From the NCBI RefSeq assembly GCF_016862375.1, contig NZ_BOMV01000065.1:62001-126000 (forward strand): a stretch of 64,000 nucleotides of DNA, in the 5' to 3' direction. Below are positions 25,616 to 35,234 of the stretch, in pieces. The DNA comes from Paractinoplanes rishiriensis (GTDB taxonomy: Bacteria > Actinomycetota > Actinomycetes > Mycobacteriales > Micromonosporaceae). Below the pieces are notes generated by a model. It worked only from the letters and a program-made list of their open reading frames with translations. It was not told where the DNA came from and did not search any database. Positions within the stretch are counted from its first letter, which is position 1; the number at the start of each line of letters is the position of its first letter. The translations under genes were made by a program, and so were the position numbers.

Positions 25616-27453
25616 CGGTTCTCCTCGTGGTGGGGTGCGGGCGTCAGGGCCCGCGCCCGGATCAGCACGTCGTCCACCTGGCGCAGCCGTTGCCGGCAGC
25701 TGTCCAGTTCGGCCTGGGCCGCGGCCCGGCGCTTGGCCCGGCCGGCCGCGTCCTCGGCGGCGGCCGCGTCGATCTCCGCTATGTGGGCGTCCAGGTCGCG
25801 CAGGCGCCGCTCGATCGCGTCGTCGACCGCGACCGACAGCGCGTACTGCAGGTCGGTGAAGCGGTTGGCGATCTCGTCGGCCAGCGCGGCGCGCGCCTCG
25901 CCGAGCACGTCGCGCAGCCAGATCCGGGCCTGCTGCCGGTCGGTCTGCACCCGGCGCCGCCACAGGACGTAACCGCCGGCGGCCAGGCCCAAACCGATTC
26001 CGGCCATCGGGACCAGCACGCTGCCCATCGCGAACGCCGACGCGCCCAGGACGGCGCCGCGGCCGGCCACGAACGCGATACCGCCGGCGGACAGCGCGAT
26101 CAGCAGGTTGTCACCGGAGCCGTCGCGCGGCGGCGCCGCCGCGAGGGCGTGCCGCAGTGTCGCGTTGAGCCGGCTCAGCATCGCGGCCCGCTCGCCTTCG
26201 TCGAACACCGAGGCCAGCACCTTCTCGCCGACCTGCTGGAAGGTCGTCTCCAGGCGCTGCGACAGCTCCGCGGCGACCGCCTGCAGTTCGGCGTCGACCG
26301 CGTCCGGCAGCTTGGACAGCGCTTCGCCGCGGCCGGTGTCGATGCGAGCGCTGAAGTCCTGCTGCACCTGCGAGATCCGGGTCCGGAGCTGGCCCACCGT
26401 CTCGACCCTGGCCCGCTGGGTCTCGGTGCTCAGCAGCAGCGTCCACTGCCGGGACTCGGTGCGTTTGCGGGCGGCGAGCGCGGCCCGTTCGGCCCGGACC
26501 TGGGCGGTGCGGGCCGGGTCGGCCTCGGCGGCCTGCACCCGGCCGCCGGCGGCGGTGACCAGCCGGGACAGTTCACCGCGGGCGGCCCGCAGCACGTTGG
26601 CCAGTTGCAGCTGGTGGCCGCGGCCGGCCAGGTCGATTAGGGCGTGCTGGAGTTCGGCGATCCTGGACGCGTCGACCAGTGCCGCCTGTTCGCCGGCGGG
26701 CGCCTGCACGGCGAGTTCGGCGAGCGTGGCCGACACCGGGAACCAGGGCGCCTCGGCGAACCGGGGGGCGTGCGCGGCGAGCAGGGCCCGGTTGTCGTCG
26801 GCGATGTGCCGCCAGCCCGGGTACGCGTCGATCTTGGTGAGCGCGAACACGACGGCGTCGACGCGCTCGCTGGCGGCGACCAGGAACGTGAGCTCCGGCT
26901 CGGACAGCGGCGCGGACGCGTCGGCCACAAACAGCAGCGCCGTTGCCTTGTCGACCGCGGCCAGGGCGACGGTGGCGTGCGCCGGGTCGAGACCGCCGAC
27001 GCCGGGGGTGTCCAGGAGGCTCAGGTATTGCAGCAGCGGCGCCGGGTGACTCACCTCGATGCGGCGGGCTTTCCATTCCGGGTTTGCTCTGGGGTTTTCC
27101 GCCGCGGGTAGGCTCTGCTCGCCGGTGGCCCAGCGGCGCAGGTCGTCCACGTCGATCGGGTCGGCCGAGCCGGGCAGCCAGGCCCGCGCCCCGGCCGGCC
27201 CGGGCACGAACTGCAGGTATGTCGCGGTGGCCACGGCCGCGTCCACCGGCGACAGGCCGGGCACTCCGAGCAGGGCGTTGATCAGTGAACTCTTGCCGCG
27301 CTTGGTTTCGCCGACCACCACCACCGAGGGCCGGGTCAGCTCGCGGCGGCGCAGTTCGGCCAGCTCGGCGGCGGCGTCCGGGTCGGTGGTGCGCAGGTAC
27401 GCGAGCGCGTCGCGGACCGCGGTGTCCAGCGCTCTGGTCTGATCCGCGGTCAC
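25612..27453 (-). CDS. Dynamin-like GTPase, second of pair
   Basis: 613 residues from the GTG that overlaps the preceding gene (GTGA at 27450-27453). GTPase motifs: G1 VVVGETKRGKSSLINALLG, G2 Thr in VATATYLQ, G3 LLDTPGVGG, G4 ALTKID. After a long helical stalk, two hydrophobic hairpins near residues 455-520 (LIALSAGGIAFVAGRGAVLGASAFAMGSVLVPMAGIGLGLAAGGYVLW) can act as a membrane-inserting paddle. Bacterial dynamins of this type remodel membranes; Streptomyces DynA/DynB stabilise sporulation septa and mycobacterial IniA acts in envelope stress. Confidence 0.88.
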   Translation of the reverse strand: MTADQTRALDTAVRDALAYLRTTDPDAAAELAELRRRELTRPSVVVVGETKRGKSSLINALLGVPGLSPVDAAVATATYLQFVPGPAGARAWLPGSADPIDVDDLRRWATGEQSLPAAENPRANPEWKARRIEVSHPAPLLQYLSLLDTPGVGGLDPAHATVALAAVDKATALLFVADASAPLSEPELTFLVAASERVDAVVFALTKIDAYPGWRHIADDNRALLAAHAPRFAEAPWFPVSATLAELAVQAPAGEQAALVDASRIAELQHALIDLAGRGHQLQLANVLRAARGELSRLVTAAGGRVQAAEADPARTAQVRAERAALAARKRTESRQWTLLLSTETQRARVETVGQLRTRISQVQQDFSARIDTGRGEALSKLPDAVDAELQAVAAELSQRLETTFQQVGEKVLASVFDEGERAAMLSRLNATLRHALAAAPPRDGSGDNLLIALSAGGIAFVAGRGAVLGASAFAMGSVLVPMAGIGLGLAAGGYVLWRRRVQTDRQQARIWLRDVLGEARAALADEIANRFTDLQYALSVAVDDAIERRLRDLDAHIAEIDAAAAEDAAGRAKRRAAAQAELDSCRQRLRQVDDVLIRARALTPAPHHEENR

Positions 27454-28946
27454 GGCCGCACCTGCTGGGCGAGCAGATGGAAGCCCCGGTGCGCGACCTG
27501 CGCGACCCGGGACTGTGCCGGTCCGGCGCCGGCCACCGCGTACACCCGCCACCGATTGGCCGCGGCCACCGCGGCGGCCGCCAGTTCGTCGCCGCCGGCG
27601 TGCGGCAGCCGCAGGATCCAGCGCGGGTCGTCGGAGGTCGCCAGCCGGGTCAGCTCCTGCTCCCACTCGGCCGGCAGCGGAACGGTGCCGGTGGCCACCC
27701 GCAGCGCCGCGTCGAGCAGCCGCAGCCGGTGGTAGGCGGGGTCGCGCAGCAGGCGCTCGACGCCGTCCCGGAGGCGTTCGCGGTCTGTGGTCTCGCGGGT
27801 GTGCCCGGCCAGCCGCTCGAGCCGGCCCAGCGCCCAGCCCGCCTTGATCGCGTCGGCGCGCCAGCGGAACGCCTCCTCCAGCGTGTGCCGCAGCCGCGGG
27901 AAGCCGGACGCCGCGACCAGCCGTTGCACCAGCTCGCCGGTGCTCAGCTGCGGCTCGGCGGCGTACTGGGCCAGCGCGAACCCGATGCCGTACAGGTCCA
28001 GCAGGGCGAGCAGGCGTTCCCGCTGCTCCGGCGGCACCGGGGCGGGCCGGCTGCGGAACAGGTCGACCGAGACGAGCAGCAGCCGCAGGTCAGCGGCCGG
28101 CAGCGTGGCCAGCCGGCGGAGCGCGGCGGCGTCGGCGGCGGTGAGCCGGCCGGCCTCCGCGGTCTCGGCCAGCAGCCCGACCACCGGCACCACGTCGGAG
28201 ACGGTGCGGGCGAGCAGGCCGGCCTGCTGTCCGGCGAGCGGCCCGGCCACCGGCCACGGGTCGCCGACCCCGCCGACCAGGGTGTCGACCTTGCCGAGCA
28301 CGCCGAGCGCGTTGATCGGGCTGGACGCCAGCCGCGCCGAGGCGTCCCGGAACGCGTCCAGGGCCTGCACGTCGTCGGCCCGGACCGCCTGGGTGAACAC
28401 GTACACGACGGCCTCGGCGGCGGCCACCTCGGAGGCCGAGTCGGCGTCGATGTCCGCGTCGAACGGTGCCGTGGAGGTGCCGACGACCTCCTCGGCGCGG
28501 GCGCTGACCCGGGCGTCGGTCGACGCCAGCCCCGGCGTGTCCACCACCGTGAGCTCGCGCAACTTCTCACTGGTCAGGGTCACATCCACGTACGCGACCC
28601 GCCCGGCCGGCACCCCGAGGCGTTGCGGGATCATGCCGTCGTCGTCCAGCGGCAGGCTGCGCCGTTCGCCGTCGCGGCACACCACGTCGACCCGGTCGGC
28701 CGGCCCGTACCGGAACCGGGTGACCACGCGCGTGCATTCACCCACCGCCGTGGGTGCCACCCGGCGCCCGATCAGGGCGTTGACGAGTGTCGACTTTCCG
28801 GCTTTCAGCCGCCCCGCGATCGCTACGCGTAACGGCTCGGACAGGCGGTTGCTGATCTGTCTGACCTGGCCACCGGCCTCCGGGCTGAGCCGGCCCGCGA
28901 TCTCGTCACACAGCGTCGCTACGCTGGCGCTCAGTGGGCCGCTCAC
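27450..28946 (-). CDS. Dynamin-like GTPase, first of pair
   Basis: 498 residues. GTPase motifs: G1 IAGRLKAGKSTLVNALIG, G2 Thr in GECTRVVTRF, G3 VVDTPGLAS, and G4-like LGKVDTL. There is no clear transmembrane hairpin, unlike its partner, which fits the soluble/anchored division seen in paired bacterial dynamins (DynA/DynB, IniC/IniA). It starts at GTG 28946 and is first in the three-gene operon. The 172 bp upstream is shared with a divergent regulator. Confidence 0.88.
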   Translation of the reverse strand: MSGPLSASVATLCDEIAGRLSPEAGGQVRQISNRLSEPLRVAIAGRLKAGKSTLVNALIGRRVAPTAVGECTRVVTRFRYGPADRVDVVCRDGERRSLPLDDDGMIPQRLGVPAGRVAYVDVTLTSEKLRELTVVDTPGLASTDARVSARAEEVVGTSTAPFDADIDADSASEVAAAEAVVYVFTQAVRADDVQALDAFRDASARLASSPINALGVLGKVDTLVGGVGDPWPVAGPLAGQQAGLLARTVSDVVPVVGLLAETAEAGRLTAADAAALRRLATLPAADLRLLLVSVDLFRSRPAPVPPEQRERLLALLDLYGIGFALAQYAAEPQLSTGELVQRLVAASGFPRLRHTLEEAFRWRADAIKAGWALGRLERLAGHTRETTDRERLRDGVERLLRDPAYHRLRLLDAALRVATGTVPLPAEWEQELTRLATSDDPRWILRLPHAGGDELAAAAVAAANRWRVYAVAGAGPAQSRVAQVAHRGFHLLAQQVRP

Positions 28947-29118
28947 GACGACTCGTCAGCCGTGCACACTGTCAGCGACAATGGCTGCACCACGGCCGTC
29001 GTCACCTCGACCCTCCCAGCTCAGGGCGGGCCGGGTGCCCGCCGCAGACAGCCTACGGACCGCGGTGCGGCACGGGATCCCGTGTTCGTGCCAGCCAGTG
29101 ACAACGGGGAGGGGAGCG

Positions 29119-31908
29119 GTGGCCGCAGATCACGACCTGGCCGCCTCCGCCGCTGCGCTGCTGCACCGCCCCGCCCTGATCGTGCTGGCCGGCCCGCCCG
29201 GTTGCGGCCGCACCACGCTGCTGCGCCGCATCACCGCCGCGGTTCCCGGCCCGGTGCTGTCCGGCGGCGGCCTGGCCATGCTGCAGACCGTGCCCGCGCT
29301 GGCCCTGTCCCGCGCGGTCCGCGCCCGGCTGCCCGCCCACGATGTGCACCTGCTCGCCGAGGCCGTCCGGTCCCGGGTCCGCGGTGGCCTGCTGGTGCTC
29401 GACGACCTCCACTACGCCGACGCCGCGACCCTGGCCGCGCTGCCGCACCTGGCCGCGCACTGCCGGGTCCTGGTGTCGATCCGCACCCCGCACCGGCTGC
29501 CCGCCGCGACCTCCGCCGCGCTGCACCAGGCCGCGACGGAGTGGCTGACGGTGCCGCCACTGAGCCGCGACGCCGGGCTCGAGCTGGCCCGGCGCACCGC
29601 CGGTCAGCTCGACGAGGCCGTGCTGTCCGCCGTCTGCGACCGGGCCGGCGGCAACCCCTTGGCGATCACCGCGCTGGCCCGGCAGGCTGCCGCCGGTCGC
29701 GCTCCCGGCGGGTCCGGCATCGATCAGGTGGCGTACGCGATAGCCACCGCGCTGGCCGACCTGCCGCGCCCGGCCCGTACGGCGCTGGCCGCCCTGGGCC
29801 TGCTGGGCCGGCCCGCGCCCGTTCCGCTGCTCGGCACCGGCGCCGCCGACCTGCTGGCCACCGGCCTGGTCGTCCCGGACGTCTCCGGACACCTGCTGCC
29901 GGTGTCGACCTACCTGGCCGAGACCGCCGCCGGCCTGCTCGACCCGGCCGCCCGCACCGAGTTGCACACCCGCCTGGCCGACCTGACCCCGCCCGCCGAG
30001 GCGGCCCGCCACCTGGCCGCGGCCGGCGACCTGGCCGGCGCCCACCGCCGCGCCCTGACCGCCGCCGACCAGGCCACCGGCGGCGAACGCGCGGCCCTGC
30101 TGCTGTTCGCCTGCGACCTGGACACCCCGGTCGACCCCCGGGTGCGGCTGGCCGCGGCCGACGCGGCCCTGGCCGCGGGCCGTCCCGCGGCGGCGGCCCG
30201 GGTGCTGACCACCGGCAAGCCGCTGGGCGTGGAGGCCGACGTGCTGCGCGGCGAGGCCCTGCTGCAGGCCGGCCATCCCGCCGCCGCCCGGGCCGCGGTG
30301 TCCCCGGTGCCGGACGCGTCACCCCCGACCGTGCTGGCGGCCCGCGACCGGGTGTTGCTGCTCGCCGAGCTGGCCACCGACCCGGCCGGCGCCCAGGACC
30401 TGGCCGGCAAGATCGCGGCCCGCTACCCCAGCCCGACCCCCGGCGTCGCGGCCGCCCTGGCCGCGGTGCACGCGCAGCACCGCACGCCCGGCTGGGACGC
30501 CGCCCTGGAGGCGGCCGCCACCGCCGGGGGTGACCCGCTGATCGCCCGCTGGAGCGCGTGGCTGCTGGTGGAGCAGCTGGTTGCCGACGGCCGGCTGACC
30601 GAGGCGGCACGGGCGGCGCGGCGGGCGGCCCGCGACTGCGCCGAAGATCTGGCGTACGGCTGGCAGACCCGGTTCGCCGCGGCGGCGGACTGGGCGCTGG
30701 CGTTGCACGGCTCCGGCCTCACCCACGCCGGCCGCGCGGAGTCCACGCCCGACCCCCTCGCCGCCCCGGGGCCGATGGATGCCGTCCCACCCCCGATCGC
30801 GGGCGACGGTGCGCGGACCGGACATCCGGCAGGCCCCACCCGCGGCACCGGCACGGAGCTGCACCCCGATCTTCCGGGGCGGCACTCGATCGTGGACCAG
30901 AGCTTGATCGGGGTCGATGGCGGGTATCGGGGTCCGGTGGGAAGCGACTTGGCGGGCTCGTCCGGGGACCTTTCGGCGTCCGGGGAGCGGCCGGCTCCCA
31001 GCCGGGCCGGCAGCCGCGTGAGCGCGGGACCACCCACCCGGCCGGGCGTGCGCCACGGGGCGGCCCCGGCTCCGGTCGACGACGCCGACCTCGTACATCT
31101 TCGAAGTTTGAATTTGACTGATCGGGCAGTTCCGGACGAAGCTCGCGGATACGCCATTGCGGCCAGCGCGCTCGTCGAGGCGGACACCGGGCTTTTGGGT
31201 GCAGCGCGGGCGCGGCTAGAATCGGCGCCTCAGCACCCGGCGGCGGACTGGGTGGCGCGGGAGACGGCGTGGCTCGACGGTCAACCCGATCGGGCGGCGC
31301 GCGCGCCGCAGCAGGAGCCGGCGGGACTGCTGTCGGGGCTGCATGCGATCACGGCCCGGTGGGCGGCGCATGATCTCGGTGCGCCGGGGACGCCGCCGAT
31401 CCCGGGTGGGTTGCCGGCTGCGGCGCGGCGGACGTTGACGGCGTGGGCGACCGGGACCGGGTTCGCGGCGGCGGCCGACGGGTGGCGTGCGGTGGCGCTA
31501 CGGGAACAGGTACGGTGCCTGCTGGCGGCGGGACTGACCGATATCGATCCTGGGCGGGCGGTGGCGGCGCTGCTGGATGCGGAGCGGCTGGCGGACGACG
31601 CGGGGCTGACCGTGCTGGCCGGGCGGGCCCGTCGCGGGCTGCGCCGGCACAACGTGCACCGCGACACCCGCAGCCCACGCTCGGGGTCGCAGCTGACCAA
31701 TCGGGAGATCGACGTGTTGCGGCTGGTCGCGGCCGGTGAACCCACCCGGCGCATCGCCGGGCAGCTGGGCATCTCGGCCGAAACGGTCGACACCCACATC
31801 CGCGCCGGCATGCGCAAGCTCGGCGCCCGGACCCGCACCGAAGCCGCCGCCCTCGCCTTCGCCGCACCCACCCGTCCCGACACGTCTGACATCAAGGATG
31901 GCCGGTGA
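29119..31908 (+). CDS. Large ATP-binding LuxR-family (LAL-like) regulator
   Basis: 929 residues from the GTG at 29119, chosen for the GGGGAGGGGAG ribosome-binding site. The N-terminal P-loop is GPPGCGRTTLLRR with Walker B LLVLDDLHYAD, then a helical repeat region, and a C-terminal LuxR helix-turn-helix (LTNREIDVLRLVAAGEPTRRIAGQLGISAETVDTHIRAGMRKLGAR). Between about residues 530 and 655 lies a Pro/Gly/Ser-rich segment unlike the flanking helical repeats, with more T/A-containing codons, probably an inserted disordered linker. It leads a five-gene operon coupled by GTGA overlaps; targets are unknown. Confidence 0.82.
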   Translation: MAADHDLAASAAALLHRPALIVLAGPPGCGRTTLLRRITAAVPGPVLSGGGLAMLQTVPALALSRAVRARLPAHDVHLLAEAVRSRVRGGLLVLDDLHYADAATLAALPHLAAHCRVLVSIRTPHRLPAATSAALHQAATEWLTVPPLSRDAGLELARRTAGQLDEAVLSAVCDRAGGNPLAITALARQAAAGRAPGGSGIDQVAYAIATALADLPRPARTALAALGLLGRPAPVPLLGTGAADLLATGLVVPDVSGHLLPVSTYLAETAAGLLDPAARTELHTRLADLTPPAEAARHLAAAGDLAGAHRRALTAADQATGGERAALLLFACDLDTPVDPRVRLAAADAALAAGRPAAAARVLTTGKPLGVEADVLRGEALLQAGHPAAARAAVSPVPDASPPTVLAARDRVLLLAELATDPAGAQDLAGKIAARYPSPTPGVAAALAAVHAQHRTPGWDAALEAAATAGGDPLIARWSAWLLVEQLVADGRLTEAARAARRAARDCAEDLAYGWQTRFAAAADWALALHGSGLTHAGRAESTPDPLAAPGPMDAVPPPIAGDGARTGHPAGPTRGTGTELHPDLPGRHSIVDQSLIGVDGGYRGPVGSDLAGSSGDLSASGERPAPSRAGSRVSAGPPTRPGVRHGAAPAPVDDADLVHLRSLNLTDRAVPDEARGYAIAASALVEADTGLLGAARARLESAPQHPAADWVARETAWLDGQPDRAARAPQQEPAGLLSGLHAITARWAAHDLGAPGTPPIPGGLPAAARRTLTAWATGTGFAAAADGWRAVALREQVRCLLAAGLTDIDPGRAVAALLDAERLADDAGLTVLAGRARRGLRRHNVHRDTRSPRSGSQLTNREIDVLRLVAAGEPTRRIAGQLGISAETVDTHIRAGMRKLGARTRTEAAALAFAAPTRPDTSDIKDGR

Positions 31909-32444
31909 CCAGACAGCCCGACTCCCCTCGCCACATCGTCGCGACGCCCGGCGACGCCGACACCGTGCTGCGGCGCCTGATCCGCGACGGCTGGGTGGCC
32001 CGCGACGGGTTCGCGCTGCCGGATCCGGCATGGGACGTCACCGGCAGCCGGCTGGTGCTGCACGGGCGGGTCACCGACACCGAGTCGCTGCAGCTGGCGG
32101 TGCTGGCCGCGGCGCGGGGTGCCGGCATCGTGGCGATCTGCGACGCCGAGTCGACGCTGGGCCGGGCGCTGGTCGACGACCTGTCCCGGCTGGGCACGGT
32201 CCGGCAGGGTTCCCAGCCGGAGCCGGCCGACGGCGGCAACGCGGTGGCCGACCTGGTGCCCGAGCAGCGCGCCCTGCTCGACCGGCTGGCCGCGGGCGAC
32301 ACGATCGCGGCGGCCGCGGCGGCGGAGTTCCTGTCGCTGCGCACCGCGAACCGGCGCATCGCCGAGGCCCGGGCCCTGTTCGGCGTGCGCACCACCCGGG
32401 AGGCGGTCCTGGCGTATCTGCGGCAGCGCGGCCCGCAGGCGTGA
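31905..32444 (+). CDS. LuxR-like helix-turn-helix protein
   Basis: 179 residues. The N-terminal half (LRRLIRDGWVARDGFALPDPAWDVTGSRLVLHGRV, AVLAAARGAGIVAICD) is not recognised. The C-terminal half resembles a degenerate LuxR helix-turn-helix (LVPEQRALLDRLAAGDTIAAAAAAEFLSLRTANRRIAEARALFGVRTTREAVLAYLRQ). It overlaps the preceding regulator gene by GTGA, so it may be an accessory DNA-binding partner. Confidence 0.65.
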   Translation: MTRQPDSPRHIVATPGDADTVLRRLIRDGWVARDGFALPDPAWDVTGSRLVLHGRVTDTESLQLAVLAAARGAGIVAICDAESTLGRALVDDLSRLGTVRQGSQPEPADGGNAVADLVPEQRALLDRLAAGDTIAAAAAAEFLSLRTANRRIAEARALFGVRTTREAVLAYLRQRGPQA

Positions 32445-32938
32445 GACTGCTGCTGGTCCGGCACGCCATGCCGGCGGCCGACCCGGGGGTGCCGCCGCAG
32501 CGGTGGCGGTTGAGCGCCGCCGGGGTCGAGGCCGCCGCGCGGCTGCGGCTTCCGCCGCACGCCCACCTCGTCGCGAGCGACGAGCCCAAGGCCGCCGAGA
32601 CGGTCCGGCTGGCCGCGGGCGTCACGCACGTGGTGGGTGACGCTGACTTCGCCGAGGTACGCCGGCAGGAGCCGTGGGACGACGGCTACCGGGAGCGGCG
32701 CCGTGCGTACGTGTCCGGTTCGGACCATGCCGGCTGGGAGCCGCGCGCGTCCGTCGCGGCCCGCTTCGACAGGGCCGTCGCCCGGCACGCCTGGCCGGAC
32801 CGGCCGCTCGTGGTCGGCACCCACGGGATGGCGATGACCTGCTGGCTGGCGTCGCGCGGCCTGCTCGACGGCCCGGCCGGTGACTTCTGGCAGGCGCTGG
32901 CCTTCCCGGACCTCGTCGACGTCGAGTGGGCACCGTGA
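32441..32938 (+). CDS. Histidine phosphatase (phosphoglycerate-mutase-like)
   Basis: 165 residues. The catalytic motif is LLLVRHAMP (Arg-His-x), with the second histidine in VVGTHGMAM and SDEPKAAET as the second arginine-region equivalent. Short for the family, so it is a compact phosphatase with unknown substrate. It lies third in the LuxR-led operon with overlaps at both ends. Confidence 0.75.
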   Translation: MRLLLVRHAMPAADPGVPPQRWRLSAAGVEAAARLRLPPHAHLVASDEPKAAETVRLAAGVTHVVGDADFAEVRRQEPWDDGYRERRRAYVSGSDHAGWEPRASVAARFDRAVARHAWPDRPLVVGTHGMAMTCWLASRGLLDGPAGDFWQALAFPDLVDVEWAP

Positions 32939-33786
32939 CCGCCGGGACCTGGCCGCGGGTGGCCCGCCTCGACGCGCCGCGGGTGCTGGCCCGGATCGCC
33001 GAGATCACCGGGGTGCGGCTCGTCCTGGAGGGCCCGTGCCCGGGTGGTGAGGTGGGTGCGGCCTATGTGCGCTGGCCGGACGGCCGGCGGTCGGTGCTGA
33101 CGGCGGGCCGCACCCGGTCCGGGGTGTTCGTGGACCGGGCCCGGTCGGCCGGGGTCCCGACGGCCCGCCACGAGCTGACCGCGCACGTGGACGGCGTGCG
33201 GGTGATCGTGCAGGAACGGCTGCCCGGTGTGCCGCCGCAGCCCGTCACGGCCGGTGTCGTCCGGCAGATGCTGGCCGTGAACGACAAACTCGCGTCGGCA
33301 CTGGACACGGGTTTGGGCCCGGAGACCCCGCCGCGGCCCGTCCCGCTCCACCTGACCGGCGACGGCCCCGGGTTCTGCCTGCACGCGCCGCTCGCCGAGC
33401 ACAGCGACCGCACCCGCCGGCTGCTGGCGCGCATCCACGAGACCGGCGCCTCCGCGGGCCACCAGATGATCGGCGACGACCTGGTCCACATGGACTTCCA
33501 CCCCGGCAACGTCCTGGTCGCCGGCGGCCGCCTCACCGGCGTGATCGACTGGGACGGCGCGGTCCGCGGCGACCGGTTCTTCGACCTGGTCACGTTGCGC
33601 TTCACGCTGGCCGGGACGGCGCCCGACCTGGTGCCGCTGGTCGACGAACGCCTGGACCTGCTCGAGCCCCGCCGCCGCGCCGCGTACTGGGCGCACATGT
33701 CGTTGCGCATGGTCGACTGGGCGATCCGCCACCACGACGCCGGGGCCGTGCAGCGGTGGCTGTCGGTCGCGGAGTCCGGCCCGTGA
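32935..33786 (+). CDS. Aminoglycoside-phosphotransferase-fold kinase
   Basis: 283 residues. Kinase motifs of the APH/choline kinase family: catalytic loop DDLVHMDFHPGNVLV (His-x-Asp, Asn) and metal site GVIDWDGAVRGDRFFDLVTL. The substrate is unknown; most chromosomal members are not drug-resistance enzymes. GTG 32935 is preferred over GTG 32926 because it forms the GTGA overlap seen throughout the operon. Confidence 0.82.
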   Translation: MTAGTWPRVARLDAPRVLARIAEITGVRLVLEGPCPGGEVGAAYVRWPDGRRSVLTAGRTRSGVFVDRARSAGVPTARHELTAHVDGVRVIVQERLPGVPPQPVTAGVVRQMLAVNDKLASALDTGLGPETPPRPVPLHLTGDGPGFCLHAPLAEHSDRTRRLLARIHETGASAGHQMIGDDLVHMDFHPGNVLVAGGRLTGVIDWDGAVRGDRFFDLVTLRFTLAGTAPDLVPLVDERLDLLEPRRRAAYWAHMSLRMVDWAIRHHDAGAVQRWLSVAESGP

Positions 33787-34775
33787 TCACGGTGGTCGGC
33801 GCCGGGGTGGTCGGCGCGTCGGTGGCCTACCACCTGGCCCTGGCCGGCGCGGCGGTGACGCTGGTCGACCGGCAGCCGCAGGCCGGGCGCGGGGTGACGG
33901 GCGGCTCGTTCGGCTGGATCGGCGACGAGCCCGGCGACGCGTGGCCGGGTGGCGCTGCCGATCTGCGCCCGCTCGTTCGGGATGACTACCGGCGGCTGGA
34001 GGCCACGGTCCCCGGGTTCGCGGTGCGGTGGTGCGGGTCGCTGCGCTGGCCCGGCTCGGCGCTCACCCCGGCGCACATCACCCCGGCGCAGATCACCCGG
34101 CTCGAGCAGCACCTGGTGGCCGTGCCCGCGTCGGCCGACTTCACGCCCGGTGACGGCGCGGTGGATCCGGTGGGCCTGACGGCCGCGCTGGTGTCGGCGG
34201 CGGAGTCGCTGGGCGCGCGGGTGTCGCTGAGGTCCACGTTCGCCCCGCCGGCGGGCAGCGTGGTGCTGGCGGCCGGCACCGGGGTGACCGCGTTGAGTGC
34301 CCGGCTGGGCGCGCCGGTCGTCGTTCCGGCTTCGCCGGCTTTGCTGGTACGGGTGGCCGGCCCGCCCGGCGCGATCCGGACCATAGCGGTGGGCCCGGAC
34401 TTCGAAGCCCGCGAACTCGCGGACGGTTCCGTGCTGATGGCGGTGACGTTGGACGCCACCGCCGAACCTTCCCTCTCCCGCGCCGCGCCGCGCCACCATC
34501 CCGGCCCTCGTGAGCCGTGGTTTCTCGCCGAACTCGCGGTGCGGCGCCTGCGCACCACCTTCGAGGGAGATTTCCGGCTTGTCGGATGGCAGGTCAGTGA
34601 GCGTCCCATGCCGGCCGGCGGACCGGTGATCGGTCCCCTGACGCCGGACGTGTACGTGGCCGTCATGCACTCCGGCGTGACCCTGGCGCCGACCGTGGGC
34701 CGCCTGGTCGCGGAGGAACTGGTCAGCGGCCGGCCGGCGCCGGAACTCGCGCGCTGCCGCCCGCCGCAGCCGTAG
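33783..34775 (+). CDS. FAD-dependent amino-acid oxidase (DAO family)
   Basis: 330 residues. The dinucleotide-binding N-terminus is VITVVGAGVVGASVAYHLALAGAAVTLVDRQ, followed by GGSFGWIGDEPG and a C-terminal MHSGVTLAPTVGRLVAEEL typical of glycine/D-amino-acid oxidases. It is the last gene of the LuxR-led operon. An imperfect GC-rich stem between 34776 and 34815 may end transcription. Confidence 0.82.
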   Translation: MITVVGAGVVGASVAYHLALAGAAVTLVDRQPQAGRGVTGGSFGWIGDEPGDAWPGGAADLRPLVRDDYRRLEATVPGFAVRWCGSLRWPGSALTPAHITPAQITRLEQHLVAVPASADFTPGDGAVDPVGLTAALVSAAESLGARVSLRSTFAPPAGSVVLAAGTGVTALSARLGAPVVVPASPALLVRVAGPPGAIRTIAVGPDFEARELADGSVLMAVTLDATAEPSLSRAAPRHHPGPREPWFLAELAVRRLRTTFEGDFRLVGWQVSERPMPAGGPVIGPLTPDVYVAVMHSGVTLAPTVGRLVAEELVSGRPAPELARCRPPQP

Positions 34776-34821
34776 CTGCCGGGCCGACCCCGGATACGCG
34801 AGATACCGGGTCAGGCCGCTG

Positions 34822-35209
34822 TTACGCGCGGCCGCCGGTCAGCCGGGGCACCGGCCAGGTGGGATCCGGGCGGAAGCCGGTGTGGGTGCCGTCGAATGGG
34901 AAGTCTGCGGCCTCGATGGCCCTGATGAGTTGCTCGCCGGTGGACCGGATCGTCCGGGCCGTGGCCTTGTCGAAGTAGAGCGGGTGGCCGATGCGGCGAT
35001 CGAATTCGTCGGCGTCCTTCCACTCCCACCGGCGTTGCGGCGTGACGACGATGTCCAGAACGTGGTCCGTGGTCCGCACCTCGTCGTGGTGGCGGGTGTA
35101 GGGCTCCTCCAGATTGAGGTACCAGCCGGCGAAGACGCCCCTGCGCCCAGGTGCACCACTGCCCGCGCAGGTACCGGCGGGTGACGACCTGCCCGGGTTC
35201 GAACCGCAC
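34822..35209 (-). pseudogene. DUF402 gene with internal deletion and frameshift
   Basis: The 5' part (GTG 35209) encodes RFEPGQVVTRRYLRGQWCTWAQG, a typical DUF402 start. The family core resumes in another frame (GVFAGWYLNLEEPYTRHHDEVRTTDHVLDIVV, WEWKDADEFDRRIGHPLYFDK, TGFRPDPTWPVPRL) and runs to a TAA at 34822. Compared with the family pattern, roughly 70 residues between these parts are missing and the frame changes at the joint near 35140. DUF402 proteins include nucleoside-diphosphate phosphatases such as FomD; this copy cannot make an intact one. Confidence 0.75.
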
Positions 35210-35234
35210 CGCGGCAGCGTAGCCGAACTCGCGG

